The notes under the pieces: generated by a model | Seen by the model: the letters and a program-made list of their open reading frames with translations, nothing else | Told to the model about the DNA's origin: nothing | The model's database searches: none | Translations under genes and position numbers: made by a program | Source: JAWLHJ01 sp039587535 | Lineage (GTDB): Bacteria; Gemmatimonadota; Gemmatimonadetes; Longimicrobiales; Gaopeijiaceae | Assembly: GCA_039587535.1 (NCBI GenBank) | Contig: JBDHIF010000016.1 | Coordinates: 1-64,000 of the forward strand | Length of the DNA: 64,000 nt | Direction: 5' to 3' | Shown: positions 45,201 through 55,400 of the stretch, one piece after another | Position numbering within the stretch: the stretch's first letter is position 1 | How the letters are laid out: the number at the start of each line of letters is the position of its first letter

Positions 45201-47183
45201 TTACTCGAGATAGGTGTATCCCTGGAGGCCTTCATCGAGGAATCGTCGTAGGCTCACCGTCTCGGCCAAGGTGAGCCGCCCTGCGGCCAGCGCCTCCTCG
45301 GCGTCCCTGCGCAGCTCCTCCCGGATGGCGTCCGCGTCGTACTGCACATATCCCAGGACCTCCCGGACGCTGTCACCCTCGACGACTTCGTCGATGCGCC
45401 ACCGTCCGTCCAGGCCGTCCTGAACCACGTGCACCGCATGCGTGTCCCCGAACAGGTTGTGAAGGTCGCCCAGCGTCTCCTGGTAGGCGCCAGTGAGGAA
45501 CACCCCGAGATAGTAGGGCTCGAAGCCATCCCCCGTGTTCGGCGCACGCGGCACGAGCTCGTGGAGCTCGAGCGTCCCCTTTGGTCCGTCCTCAGAAGGA
45601 AACTGCTCGATCCGCCCGTCAGAGTCACAGGAGATGTCCACGAGGACACCCGAGCGGCCGGGGCGCTCGTCGAGCCTGTGGATGGGCATGATGGGGAAGA
45701 GCTGGTCGATGGCCCAAGAGTCGAGGAGGGATTGGAAGATGCTCAGGTTGACGAAGTAGAGGTCGGCGAACGTGGCGGATAGCTCCTCGAGCTCCTCCGG
45801 CACCTCGTCCCCGAGCATCTGCAGCACCCTCCGACCCACGCACCAGTACAGCTCCTCAGTCGCAGCTCTGGAGGTGATATCCATGTAGCCAAGATTGAAA
45901 AGGCTCATGGCCTCTTCGAATGCATGGGCCGCGTCGTTGAAGAGCTCCAGAGGGTCCAGCTCGTCAGCGGCAACCCCGTCCATGCGTTGATAGGCGTCGA
46001 GGATGTCCCGGAGCGGTTGGGGAACCGCGGGGGCGGAGAGCGCTTCCTCCAAGAGCCTGCCGTTGGGCGTCTCGGGAAGCCGCCGCGTGGCGACAGCTTC
46101 GCAAACGATGGCCGTGCAGTGGCTCACGAGCGCCCGACCCGATTCGGAGAAGATGTGCGGGGGTCGGATCTCGGCTTCATCACAGATGGCCTTGATACGA
46201 TGGACGACGTCCAGCGCATACTGCTCGAGGGTGTAGTTCGAGGAAGCCGGACTGGCCGACTGGGTTCCGTCATAATCGACGCCCAGTCCCCCGCCCAGGT
46301 CCAGCATGCCCATGGGCGCGCCCTGTTTCACGAGCTCTGCGTAAAGGTGAGCCACCTCGCTCACCGCGTACTTCACGGTGCGAATGTCGTAGATCTGGGA
46401 TCCGATGTGACAATGCAGGAGTCGAAGCGAATCGAGGAGCTCGTGCTCTTCGAGATACGCCACCGCCCGAAGGACCTCGCTCACCGACAGGCCGAACTTC
46501 CCTCGCAGGCCCGAAGACGTGGCCCAGCGCCCGATCCCGCCGGCTCCCAGCCGAGCCCGAATGCCGATGTTCGGGCGAACATGGTGGGCCTTGGCCTGCT
46601 TGGCGATGAGCTCCAACTCATGGAACTGCTCGACGACGGGAATGACGTTGCGCCCCATTTTTGCCGCGAGGATCACGGTCTCGATGAATTCGTCGTCTTT
46701 GAACCCGTTGCAGACGAGCGGCATGGAGTTTCGCCCGACCGTCAGAGCGAGGCCGGCCAAGAGCTCCGGCTTCGACCCGACTTCAATCCCGAAGTCCAGA
46801 TCCTCCGCAAAGCGCACCACGGCTTCGCAAAGCTGGCGCTGCTGATTGACCTTGATGGGATATACGCAGGAGTAGCGGTTTCCGTATCCCGTTTCCTCGA
46901 TGGCCGTGGCGAAGGCGTCCCGGAGGTTGGTCATGCGGTGCTTGAGGAGGTCCGGGAAGCGTAGCACCACCGGAGCGCTCAGCCCGCGAGCTTCCAGCCC
47001 CTGCATGATCTCGAGCAAGTCCAGGCTCGGCCCATCGGATCCACTGGGTCGGACCGTCAACGTGCCGGAGCCGGAGACGCCCAGGTAGCCGTCTCCCCAG
47101 TCCTCGAACCTGTAGGTTTCGGCAGCATCCGCCGTGGTCCACCCAGTGGGTCGCCCCGGACGGACCCCGACCACTTCGTTCAT
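45201..47183 (-). CDS. speA: Biosynthetic arginine decarboxylase
   Basis: 660 residues, the usual length for SpeA. The PLP-binding Lys is K111 in CVYPIKVNQQR. Other landmarks are DFGIEVGSKPELLAGLAL, CHIGSQIYDIRT and LDLGGGLGVDYDGTQ, with C-terminal MPIHRLDERP and VDISCDSDG. It converts arginine to agmatine, the first step to putrescine, in the cytoplasm. No speB is nearby. The gene upstream (47371-48126) is unknown. Confidence 0.96.
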   Translation of the reverse strand: MNEVVGVRPGRPTGWTTADAAETYRFEDWGDGYLGVSGSGTLTVRPSGSDGPSLDLLEIMQGLEARGLSAPVVLRFPDLLKHRMTNLRDAFATAIEETGYGNRYSCVYPIKVNQQRQLCEAVVRFAEDLDFGIEVGSKPELLAGLALTVGRNSMPLVCNGFKDDEFIETVILAAKMGRNVIPVVEQFHELELIAKQAKAHHVRPNIGIRARLGAGGIGRWATSSGLRGKFGLSVSEVLRAVAYLEEHELLDSLRLLHCHIGSQIYDIRTVKYAVSEVAHLYAELVKQGAPMGMLDLGGGLGVDYDGTQSASPASSNYTLEQYALDVVHRIKAICDEAEIRPPHIFSESGRALVSHCTAIVCEAVATRRLPETPNGRLLEEALSAPAVPQPLRDILDAYQRMDGVAADELDPLELFNDAAHAFEEAMSLFNLGYMDITSRAATEELYWCVGRRVLQMLGDEVPEELEELSATFADLYFVNLSIFQSLLDSWAIDQLFPIMPIHRLDERPGRSGVLVDISCDSDGRIEQFPSEDGPKGTLELHELVPRAPNTGDGFEPYYLGVFLTGAYQETLGDLHNLFGDTHAVHVVQDGLDGRWRIDEVVEGDSVREVLGYVQYDADAIREELRRDAEEALAAGRLTLAETVSLRRFLDEGLQGYTYLE

Positions 47184-47370
47184 CGCTCATCCTCGGCGGT
47201 AGGCCCCGGACGCGACCGACGCGCGGCCCGGGAAGGCGCCCCTCGATTTCGTGGAGATCAATATCGCACTCCGTCGGTCGCCACGTAACGCCAACCTCAC
47301 ACGAGACCACGTGACGCTCAGATACAGGGAGCCGAGCCCGGAACCGCAAGGCTCAGGCGGCCAGGAACCG

Positions 47371-48126
47371 CTAGACCTCCCCTGAGGAGACCCGCCTGAA
47401 CACTTCGAGCACGGCCGACACCTGCTCCGGCTTGGCCCCCACCCATTCTTCCCAGGCGTCGGGCTGCTCGTCGGCTCGCTCGAGGAGGGCCGCAACCACC
47501 CGCTCCAGCAGGTCCAGGACCGCCGGCGCGGCGAGGTTCAGCTTGGGCCAGAGCTCCGCTACGACGTCCAGGGTTTCGCGGCTCCGGCGGAAGAGGTCCC
47601 CTAATTCCTGGTCCGAAAAGAACGGTCCCCTGGCGCCGGCCGTCAGACAGCGACCGAGGAGCGCTACGACATCGTCGTCGAGCTTGCGACGAAGAACCTT
47701 CTCGGACCGGAATTCGAGAACCCTCCCGAGAAACGTCATCAGCGGATAGACCGCCTCGCCCAGGTGGTCCAGGATCACGGGCGGAGCATCTCTCGGGTAC
47801 AGATAGAGTCGGTCCCAATGCTCATCCTTCTGAACGACCTTCTCCGACATCTCGGGCGTGATCCAATCGTACCCGACGAGATCCTCGAAGCGCACCAGAT
47901 CGAGACCTCTTTCATCCACCACCCTCTGGATGCGGCGCGGCGTCACCACGAGCTCGGCACCGTCGGTCGCGTGGATGCGGGCCACGGCACCCGCACCGGC
48001 GAGGACGTCCTCCTCACCGAGTGGACTCCGAGCGACGAGCTCGGCGTTGAGCGTCGGACGCTTCCTCTGGGCCTCCTGGAAGATCTCCATGAGCTGCTCT
48101 GTCAGCAGCCAGTCCACCATCGTCAT
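47371..48126 (-). CDS. Unknown protein with PH-like N-terminal region
   Basis: 251 residues from ATG 48126 (AAGGA upstream; ATG at 48120 is an alternative). Residues about 45-95 (GAELVVTPRRIQRVVDERG) resemble a bacterial PH-like strand-rich domain. The C-terminal half is helical (LGDLFRRSRETLDVVAELW, VLDLLERVVAALLERADE). No signal, so cytoplasmic. I do not recognise the family. It is 187 bp upstream of speA on the same strand. Confidence 0.75.
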   Translation of the reverse strand: MTMVDWLLTEQLMEIFQEAQRKRPTLNAELVARSPLGEEDVLAGAGAVARIHATDGAELVVTPRRIQRVVDERGLDLVRFEDLVGYDWITPEMSEKVVQKDEHWDRLYLYPRDAPPVILDHLGEAVYPLMTFLGRVLEFRSEKVLRRKLDDDVVALLGRCLTAGARGPFFSDQELGDLFRRSRETLDVVAELWPKLNLAAPAVLDLLERVVAALLERADEQPDAWEEWVGAKPEQVSAVLEVFRRVSSGEV

Positions 48127-48289
48127 CCTGCGTCCTTCCCTGCCGTAAGATTCGCCCGGTCCTACCGTGCATGCCGCCCTCGACCGAGGCACCCCGAGGA
48201 CGGCGCCTCGTCATGGATTCCTCGTCCTGATCGTAGGAACGAAGGAGGCTTCGCGCCTCTGAACGTGGCCCGAGCGGAGGTACACCGTT

Positions 48290-48958
48290 GTGGAGAACAT
48301 AATGAATCCAGCACCCGCTTCGGTCGACATCACCGCGCTTGCGGGCGCGTTGGCCATGTTGGTGGGGGTGGCAGCCCCGCCGACCGTCGTGGCACAGTCT
48401 ATGGATCTCGATATCGCCCTGGAGCAGGCGGTCACGACGGTGGACGACATGGGTACGCCGGCGGGTTACCGGGTGGGCGTGACCGTCCCCCGTCTGTTCG
48501 GCGACCTGGGTGTGGAAGTGAGCTACCGGAGGGTCACCGAGGACCTCGGCGAACAGGCTCAGCGCTGCGGCTTCGCCACTTGCACGCCCGGCCCCTTCAA
48601 CAAGGCCATGAGCATGCGGGCCGCGGCCCTCGGCTTGGGATGGTCGGTAAGGCTCCACTCATTCGTGCAGATGTCCACCGGGATCACCGGGTCCCTGAAC
48701 TGGCAGGAGCTCGAGTACCGGCCCGGTACGGACGCCGACCCGGAGAACGAAGGGTCTGGTGTCGAGACCGCCGGACCGGACCCGGGATTCGGCGCCTACG
48801 CGTCCCTGCGCTTCTCTCCGCTGGTGTCCTTCCTGGGGCCCTTCCTGTTCGCCCGTGCCGAGTGGATTCGAGGAGGGACCTGCCCTGCCGATGGGATCTG
48901 CTTCGGGCGTCGGTACGTCGGAGCCGCGGGAATCGGGGTGTACGCCCGACTCCCTTGA
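48290..48958 (+). CDS. Exported hypothetical protein, possible small beta-barrel
   Basis: 222 residues from GTG 48290 (GGAGG nine bases upstream); ATG 48302 also has GGAG six bases upstream and is nearly as good. A signal ends near VVAQS. The mature part alternates hydrophobic strands (YRVGVTVPRLFGDLGVEVSY, AALGLGWSVRLHSFVQMSTG, FGAYASLRFSPLVSFLGPF) as in outer-membrane barrel proteins. Two Cys pairs (CGFATC, CPADGIC) are present. No family recognised. Confidence 0.75.
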   Translation: MENIMNPAPASVDITALAGALAMLVGVAAPPTVVAQSMDLDIALEQAVTTVDDMGTPAGYRVGVTVPRLFGDLGVEVSYRRVTEDLGEQAQRCGFATCTPGPFNKAMSMRAAALGLGWSVRLHSFVQMSTGITGSLNWQELEYRPGTDADPENEGSGVETAGPDPGFGAYASLRFSPLVSFLGPFLFARAEWIRGGTCPADGICFGRRYVGAAGIGVYARLP

Positions 48959-49014
48959 CGTGGATACCGCTCTCCGGCCTCGGGGCGAGGCCGGAGAGGG
49001 TCTGCATCCACGTC
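48957..49014. terminator. Nested double-stem bidirectional terminator
   Basis: An outer 9-bp stem (48957-48965 with 49006-49014) encloses a perfect 12-bp inner stem (48970-48981 with 48987-48998, 5-base loop). It overlaps the stop of the plus-strand gene and ends 5 bp before the stop of the minus-strand lipoprotein gene, so it can end both transcripts. Confidence 0.75.
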
Positions 49015-49018
49015 GGGC

Positions 49019-49492
49019 CTAAGGAGCCGCTTCCACGTGCACGTGAACGGCCGTGGTCACGAAGTCGGCGTGCCCGCTGCCGACGGTGCCGTGCATGAGA
49101 CTGAACACCGCGTCCGTCTCACCTGCGGCCACCCCATGCAGATGCCCCCCGAACTCACCGGGGGTGTCCTGCTCGAACTCGGCGATGGTCTCGTTGTCGA
49201 TCTCCACCTCGAGGTAGAGGTCTTCGTCGATCGGGATCTCATCTCCGTCCTCAGCGACGAAGCGAACGTCGATGTGCGCCGTCTCCTCTCCGACCCCGAC
49301 CTCCAGCTCGCCCGTCCAACCGGACCCGGCCTCGTACGAGGCGATGATGGCGCCGTTCAGCACCAGCTCGACGCCGGCCGGCTCGGAATGGTCATCATCC
49401 AGGCCCACCGGGTCGTCTCCACAGGCTCCGAGGGCGACGGCTCCGGCCAGGGCCAGGGTCAAGACGGAGTTTCGAGAGAATGCATTCTTCAT
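49019..49492 (-). CDS. His-rich lipoprotein beside ZnuD-like receptor
   Basis: 157 residues from ATG 49492. Lipobox ends at C24 (LGAC), followed by acidic residues (GDDPVGLDDDH). The middle is a beta-sandwich-like stretch and the C-terminus has histidine clusters (FGGHLHG, LMHGTVGSGHAD, AVHVHVE), fitting a periplasmic or surface metal-binding role. It is 76 bp downstream of the TonB receptor gene on the same strand. The family is not recognised; zinc or copper capture is inferred from context. Confidence 0.75.
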   Translation of the reverse strand: MKNAFSRNSVLTLALAGAVALGACGDDPVGLDDDHSEPAGVELVLNGAIIASYEAGSGWTGELEVGVGEETAHIDVRFVAEDGDEIPIDEDLYLEVEIDNETIAEFEQDTPGEFGGHLHGVAAGETDAVFSLMHGTVGSGHADFVTTAVHVHVEAAP

Positions 49493-49568
49493 TTTGGTTC
49501 CACCTTGTTTAGAAGTGGTCATATGGAAGCCGCCTACGGGGGGTGCGTCGAGCCCCGGCGGCCAATGC

Positions 49569-51827
49569 TCAGAACACGACGCGATACGTAAGACTCAATC
49601 CGCGCCCGGCCTCGGGCATGATCTCCTTCACCCGGGACAAGTGGTTGCGGTACTCGCGATCGGTCAGGTTCTCACCGCTGAGTGTCAGCGTGTGCAGCCT
49701 CCCTGCGACGGTCAGGCGCACGCCGGCCGAGGCGTCGAGCACGACATAACCGGGTGTCGCCGTCTCGAACTCGTCCAGACGGTCCTGCCGTGCGGCCAGA
49801 ACCGTCTCGACCCGCGCGAACCATGCGGGCCGCTCATACTCCGCCCCGACGCGACCCTGAAGCGGAGGGAGGAGCGGCAAAGGGGTGTCATCACTCTCAC
49901 GTTGGCCCCTGACGTACGACGCCGTGCCGTGGAACGTGAGGTCGCTCGCGACGGTCCAATCGAGCCGGGTCTCGAAGCCCGTGAGGACCGCGTCGTCGCC
50001 CCGGAACTGGTAGATGGGTAGCTGCACCGGGCTTATGTCTCCGGTCTCCGCCGGATAGATGTAGCCCGAGATCGCGTTTCGGAAGCCGGTGAGCTCTGCG
50101 GAAACCCGCTCACCCTCCAAACGAACGAAGACGTCCACGCCGGTCCCGACCTCGTTATCGAGGTCCGGGTTGCCCACCTCGAAGGCATAAGCCGCCAGGT
50201 GCGGACCCTCGGAATAGAGCTCGTTCACGTCGGGGGTCCGGAACGCCCGAGACAGGCTGACCCCGGCGATGAGTCCCGCCGGTAGCCGGTATAGAAGCCC
50301 CAGGGATCCGGAAGCCGCGTGGAAGGTGCGGTCCCGGATGTCACCGATGTCGGAATCCGGATCGTCCTGCAGAGGGTTCGCGCGGGTCCAGTCGTACCGC
50401 AAACCCACCTCGATCGCCAGCGGATCCAGGTCGATCTCTTCGAAGACGTATCCGGCCAGCGAGACACGGCGCGTGTCCGGTGTGGAAAGCCCTCCGGCAA
50501 AAGTGAAATCCTCCAATGAGGCACGGGCGCCCACCGCCCCATTCGTGAACGGACCCCAGCCCTCGTGGCGGCCCAGCAGGTCTCCGCTGGTGGTCTGGAG
50601 CTTGAAGAACGTGCCGAGAATGTCCGGTGGCTCGATCTCCAGATGGCGGTACCAGGTGTGCGTTCCGTCAACCTCCAGCGACCGGAAGGGGCCCCATTCG
50701 CCCTCCACTCGCCCATCCACCTTCGTAGCCACCCGGCGCATCTCTACCCGGACGCCTTCCTCGTGGCCACCCACGAAGCCGCCCGGGATTCCGTAATCGT
50801 TCTGCATGACGCGAACGGCCGCCCCGACATGCCCCTGATCTCCCACCCAAGCGGTGCCCGCCCCGACGTTCCATGTGTCGACCCCGGTGTTCTCCAGGCG
50901 GCCCACTGGCGTGCTGAGGTCCCCAGCGGTACGGCCGCTCGCCTCGAGCCTCCCCACAATCCGGTCCGTGATCGCCGTCCTCACGTGACCACTCACGCTC
51001 ACCGCATCGGTGACGCTCTGCCCTTGGAGCGTCACCGATCCGGTCGGATGGTGCGGCACGTCCGAGGGCACCTCGTCCCGGATCACGTTCACCACGCCGC
51101 CTAGCGCGTTGCTCCCGTATAGGATGGCGGCAGGCCCACGAACGACCTCGATGCGCCGGGCCGACCCGGCGTCCAGGGCCGACGCATGGTCCGCCCCCGA
51201 GCTGGACATATCGCCGCTTCGGACACCGTCCTCCAACATGAGGACCCGGTCACCCGACAGCCCCCGGATGACCGGCGTGGCCGTGGCCGGCCCCATGCTG
51301 GTGACAGCCACGCCGGGCTCCGAGGCCAACGTCGCGGCCACGGTGCCCTGGAGCCGACGCTGGAGGTCCTGGCCGCGCAGCACGTTCACCGGCCGCAGAG
51401 CCTCCGCGGCCGTCCGCTCGCTCAGAGCACCGGTGACCACCAGCCCCCCGACGTCCAACGGAGAAGCAGTCAGCTCGATGACCACGACAGTGCCGGCATC
51501 CGAAGTCGAAACCTCCAGTGTCTCCGTTCGATATCCCAAGCGATCGGCCCGCAGCGTATACGTCCCGGGTTCCAGCCCAGACAGATGAAACGAGCCGTCT
51601 CCGTGTGTAGTGGCCGCCGAACGCAGACCGGCCACAGAGACGAGGACTCCGGCGAGCGGAGCTCCCGATTCGATGTCCCGTACCACTCCTTCGATCTCGC
51701 CGGCATGCTCAGGCGCGGCCTGAGCGGCCAGCGGGCTCGGCGTGCTGGCGACGGCCAGGCCGAGCACCGCCAGCAGAAGTCCGCCGGCTGTAAGAAGGGA
51801 GTCGGGTATGCGGCTAGATCGCATCAT
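49569..51827 (-). CDS. ZnuD-like TonB-dependent outer-membrane receptor
   Basis: 752 residues from ATG 51827 (the adjacent ATG at 51824 is equivalent; no strong Shine-Dalgarno). Sec signal, CarboxypepD-reg domain (GVVRDIESGAPLAGVLVSV), TonB-box-like VGGLVVTGAL, plug with VMLEDGVRSGDMSSSGADHA then RIEVVRGPAAILYGSNALGGV, and a barrel ending YRVVF. The DGVR..SSSxADHA...RIEVVRGP pattern is that of zinc receptor ZnuD. A hairpin (51872-51895) lies in its leader. Zinc specificity is inferred. Confidence 0.9.
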   Translation of the reverse strand: MMRSSRIPDSLLTAGGLLLAVLGLAVASTPSPLAAQAAPEHAGEIEGVVRDIESGAPLAGVLVSVAGLRSAATTHGDGSFHLSGLEPGTYTLRADRLGYRTETLEVSTSDAGTVVVIELTASPLDVGGLVVTGALSERTAAEALRPVNVLRGQDLQRRLQGTVAATLASEPGVAVTSMGPATATPVIRGLSGDRVLMLEDGVRSGDMSSSGADHASALDAGSARRIEVVRGPAAILYGSNALGGVVNVIRDEVPSDVPHHPTGSVTLQGQSVTDAVSVSGHVRTAITDRIVGRLEASGRTAGDLSTPVGRLENTGVDTWNVGAGTAWVGDQGHVGAAVRVMQNDYGIPGGFVGGHEEGVRVEMRRVATKVDGRVEGEWGPFRSLEVDGTHTWYRHLEIEPPDILGTFFKLQTTSGDLLGRHEGWGPFTNGAVGARASLEDFTFAGGLSTPDTRRVSLAGYVFEEIDLDPLAIEVGLRYDWTRANPLQDDPDSDIGDIRDRTFHAASGSLGLLYRLPAGLIAGVSLSRAFRTPDVNELYSEGPHLAAYAFEVGNPDLDNEVGTGVDVFVRLEGERVSAELTGFRNAISGYIYPAETGDISPVQLPIYQFRGDDAVLTGFETRLDWTVASDLTFHGTASYVRGQRESDDTPLPLLPPLQGRVGAEYERPAWFARVETVLAARQDRLDEFETATPGYVVLDASAGVRLTVAGRLHTLTLSGENLTDREYRNHLSRVKEIMPEAGRGLSLTYRVVF

Positions 51828-51871
51828 CGTGCAGCCATGGATGGGGTGGATGAGTCCGGCGGAGTCGGCGT

Positions 51872-51895
51872 TACCCGCCTCAAATCTGGCGGGTA
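51872..51895 (-). promoter_or_regulatory. Leader hairpin before the ZnuD-like receptor gene
   Basis: TACCCGCC (51872-51879) pairs with GGCGGGTA (51888-51895), an 8-bp perfect stem with 8-base loop, 45 bp before the receptor start within the 150-bp gap. A second small stem lies at 51954-51970. Either could attenuate or protect the message; no known riboswitch is recognised. Confidence 0.4.
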
Positions 51896-51977
51896 CGACG
51901 GTCTTCCTCCGCAATCGAGGAACGAACCGGACCTGGGGTTTTCCAGAGATGTCGTGGGCGGAATGCCCACGAGGGGG

Positions 51978-52346
51978 CTACGCGGAGGGAGGTGCCCGCG
52001 GGCCGGAGGAGCCTTGGAGGAGGCGGGTCGACCGTCTCAGCTCGGGTGACGCAGGGAGCGCGTCGAAGCCGGTAAGTGGCTGCCCGAGGGCGACCGTCGC
52101 AGGGACCCGAGAGGGCGTGGCGAGCGCCGTGGCACGCACGACCTGACAGAACGCATGATCGTGATGAGGCGTACAGTCGTCGCTTTCCGGCGATTCCACG
52201 TGCGTCGGGACACCGTACAGCTCGACGTCGAGGACCCCGTCGACCGCAGGCAAGGCGACAGCCGCGCCCAGCTGAAGCAGCGCCAACACCAGAACGCCGA
52301 TCCGGCGACTGAGTCTGAGCTCTGGTTCGTCTTTCCAGGCGGTCAT
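51978..52346 (-). CDS. Small exported or membrane His/Cys protein, first gene of metal trio
   Basis: 122 residues. An N-terminal hydrophobic helix (IGVLVLALLQLGAAVALPAV, about 16-35) is a signal or anchor. It is followed by the metal-binding-like motif CTPHHDHAFCQ (about 57-67), resembling DUF2946-type small proteins. The C-terminus is Arg/Pro-rich. It precedes the ZnuD-like receptor by about 150 bp on the same strand, so may sense or hand over metal. Family not certain. Confidence 0.7.
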   Translation of the reverse strand: MTAWKDEPELRLSRRIGVLVLALLQLGAAVALPAVDGVLDVELYGVPTHVESPESDDCTPHHDHAFCQVVRATALATPSRVPATVALGQPLTGFDALPASPELRRSTRLLQGSSGPRAPPSA

Positions 52347-52459
52347 GCGCGGCCTTTCAGGACCCTCGGAGTAGCACTGGTAGTGGTAGTGGTAGGGATA
52401 CCGCTTGGTGCCGCAGGGAGTTCCCTAGCCGGCCGTCGACGCCACCCACCCGGCCCGAG

Positions 52460-55400
52460 CTATGCAACTCGCCCCGCCAGAACGCCAAGCTCACGCACGA
52501 CGACGGACACCGCCGCAAACCCTACCGCACCCTCCGCCTTCAGATCAGCGACCATGCCCCGAAAACGCTCAATATCCCGGGCCCTGACTCTCAACAGCCG
52601 GTCGGTGGCATGCTCGATTCCGCGGTCGTCTTCGGCTCGCCGAATGACGGACGTGACCAGATTCCGGTGGGCGCGGGAGAGGTCCTCGGTCAGAGCCTGC
52701 GCGGCCCGCTGCTCCCAATGGTCCCCTCCGGCCGTGGCGAAGGCTGTCCGGCGGAGCCAAGGGACATCGAACAGGTCGGAGGTCCGATAGAAGGCGCGCG
52801 CGGTGGCCACGGGATCGGCCTCCGTTTCCCGCGCGATCTCGAGCACCTCGAGGAGCTGGTCCAAGAAGCGGAACGTGATGAGGCGTCTGGAGAACACGTC
52901 GTCGGCACCAAGCTTCCTTATCTCCTCAACCCGCGCCTCGAAAAGCGTTCGATCCTCCCCCTGAACGAAGGACTCGAAGTGCTCACGGAGCACCGCCAGG
53001 CCGGGCACGCTCCGTTCCACGACGGTCGCTGGTGAGACGGCCGGATCCGCGTTCTGGAGCACCCAGCGGGTCGTCCGCTCGAGGACCCGCGACAGGCCCA
53101 GGATCCACCGGTAGGCGACGCGTAGATTCAAACCCTGCTCAGCGATCTGCGCCATCAGGGCTCGATGGTCCGCGAGGCGCGAAGCCACCAGCCATGCCCG
53201 GGCCACGTCCTCCACGCGGGACCCCGTGTCGCGAGCCACGCGCGTAACGAAGGTCGCGCCCATGATATCGACCAGATCGTTGGTGAGCTGGCTGGCGATG
53301 ATCTCCCGGCGCAGCCGATGTCCCTCCAACTGCTCACGGCCTGCGGCGCTGATCGTCGACGGTGGGAAGTACCCGAGAAGATAGCTCTCCGTGACGGGAT
53401 CATCGGGGAGCCCTCCGGCGAGGAGACGCGTCTTCAGCGCGAGCTTCGCATACGCGAGCAGAACGCAGAGCTCGGGCCGGACCAACGTTTGCCCATGTTC
53501 TCTCCGCTCGCCGAGCACGTCGAGCGACGGCAGTCCCTCTGAGAGTCGATCCAACTCACCCGTCTTCTCTAGCGCGAACATGAGATCGCGGAAGTCGTCA
53601 AAGCCCTCTCGGGCGCGTTGCTCATCGAGAGAGACGGCCAGGCTCTGGGACCGGTTGTCATCCAGCACCAGTTCGGCCACCGCCTCGGTGAGATCCTCGA
53701 GAAGTCGGTTCCGGTCATCCTCGGACATCTCGCCGCCCACCACGGCAGGAGCCAGGAGGATCTTCAGGTTCACCTCATGGTCCGACATGTCCACGCCAGC
53801 GGAGTTGTCCAACGCGTCGGTGTTGACCCTCCCGCCCTTCAAGGCATACGCGATCCTCGCCTTCTGCGTCAGGCCCAGATTCCCACCCTCGCCGATCACA
53901 GCGCAGCGGAGCTCCGAAGCGTCCACGCGCACGGCGTCGTTCGACGGATCCAGAGCCTCCGCTTCTTCCTCGCCGACACCCAAGGCGTCCCGCGCTTGCG
54001 GCGTGAGGTCCACCTCCTTGGCTCCCCGCGGCACGATCATGCCGCCTTCACTGAGGACGGAACGGTGGTAATCGTCCCAACTACTCTGATCCATATCGAA
54101 GAGCCGTCGGCGCTCGGCGTACGAGGTGGCCGGATCGGGGTCGGGATCGATGAAGACGTGCCGGTGATCGAACGCCGCCACGAGACGGATCTGCTGCGAC
54201 AGGAGCATGCCGTTGCCGAAGACGTCCCCGCTCATGTCGCCGATGCCGGCCACCGTAAACGGCTGGGCTTGGATGTCCTTGCCCTTCTCGCCGAAATGCC
54301 GCTTCACGCACTCCCAGGCGCCCCGGGCGGTGATCCCGACTTCCTTGTGGTCATACCCTTGGGATCCACCAGACGCGAAGGCGTCGTCGAGCCAGAAGTC
54401 GTACTCCGCTGAAACCTCGTTGGCCAGGTCGGAGAAGGTGGCCGTCCCCTTGTCCGCCGCGACCACAAGGTATGGGTCGGGTTGGTCCCAACAGACGACG
54501 GCATCGGAGATCTCCGTGCGTCCGTCCACCAGGTTGTCGGTGAGGTCCAACAGCCCGCGGATGAGGGTCCGATACTGCTCGCGTCCCTCCTCCCACCGTC
54601 CCTCGGGGTCCCCGGGAACGACACGGGTGATGAACCCACCCTTCGAGCCGCCTGGCACGATGACGGCGTTCTTCACCACCTGTGTGCGGACGAGTCCGAG
54701 CACTTCCGTCCGGAAGTCGTCGGGGCGGTCGCTCCATCGAATCCCCCCACGCGCCACACGGGCACCGCGGAGATGGATGCCCTCCATCCGGGAGGAATGC
54801 ACCCACACCTCGTAGAGAAGATCGGAGGGTCTACCGAAGTCCAGATCCGCGCTGGCGAACTTGAACGACATGTACGGCACCCCGCCCGATCGGGCGGAAG
54901 GGTCGGCGGCTCCCGTCCGGAAGTAGTTGGTGCGCTGCGTCGCGCTGATCAGCTGTTCCAGTCGCCTGAGCGCTCGATCGTCGGACAGCAGATCCACCCC
55001 GTTGAGCGACGCGTGGAATGTGCGCCGAATTCCGGCCGCCACCCTACTCCGCTCCTGGATCGACATCTGCCGATCTGGGTCGAAGCGGGCCTGGAACAGG
55101 TCGAAGAGCGCCCGGGCGATCGTCGGATGCGAGACGAGGGCCGACGGTAGCGCCGTGCGGCTGGGCACGGCCTGCATCTGGAACGCGAACCCCGAGTAGG
55201 CACGGAGCACGTCCACCTCACGCCACCGCAGCTCGGCGCTGAGCACCAGGCTGTTGAGGCGATCACTCACGGCGTCGCCTCCGCGCACCGCGAGGATGGT
55301 CTCCGAGAGCAGCTCCCCCGTGCGCTCGACATCGATACGCTCACCGGTCGCGTCCAGCACGGCGAAGACGAAGATGGTGGCGTCCGGCTCACCGTCCCCA

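Noticed and set aside
45924..46964. Plus-strand open frame of 346 codons
   Set aside because: Antisense to speA and without any motif.
47764..49098. Plus-strand open frame of 444 codons
   Set aside because: It crosses the unknown PH-like gene, the intergenic region and the exported gene in another frame; no domain, Arg/Gly-rich.
52378..52400. TGGTAG-type short tandem repeat upstream of the small His/Cys gene
   Set aside because: Only about three imperfect units; too short to call a regulatory or CRISPR repeat.
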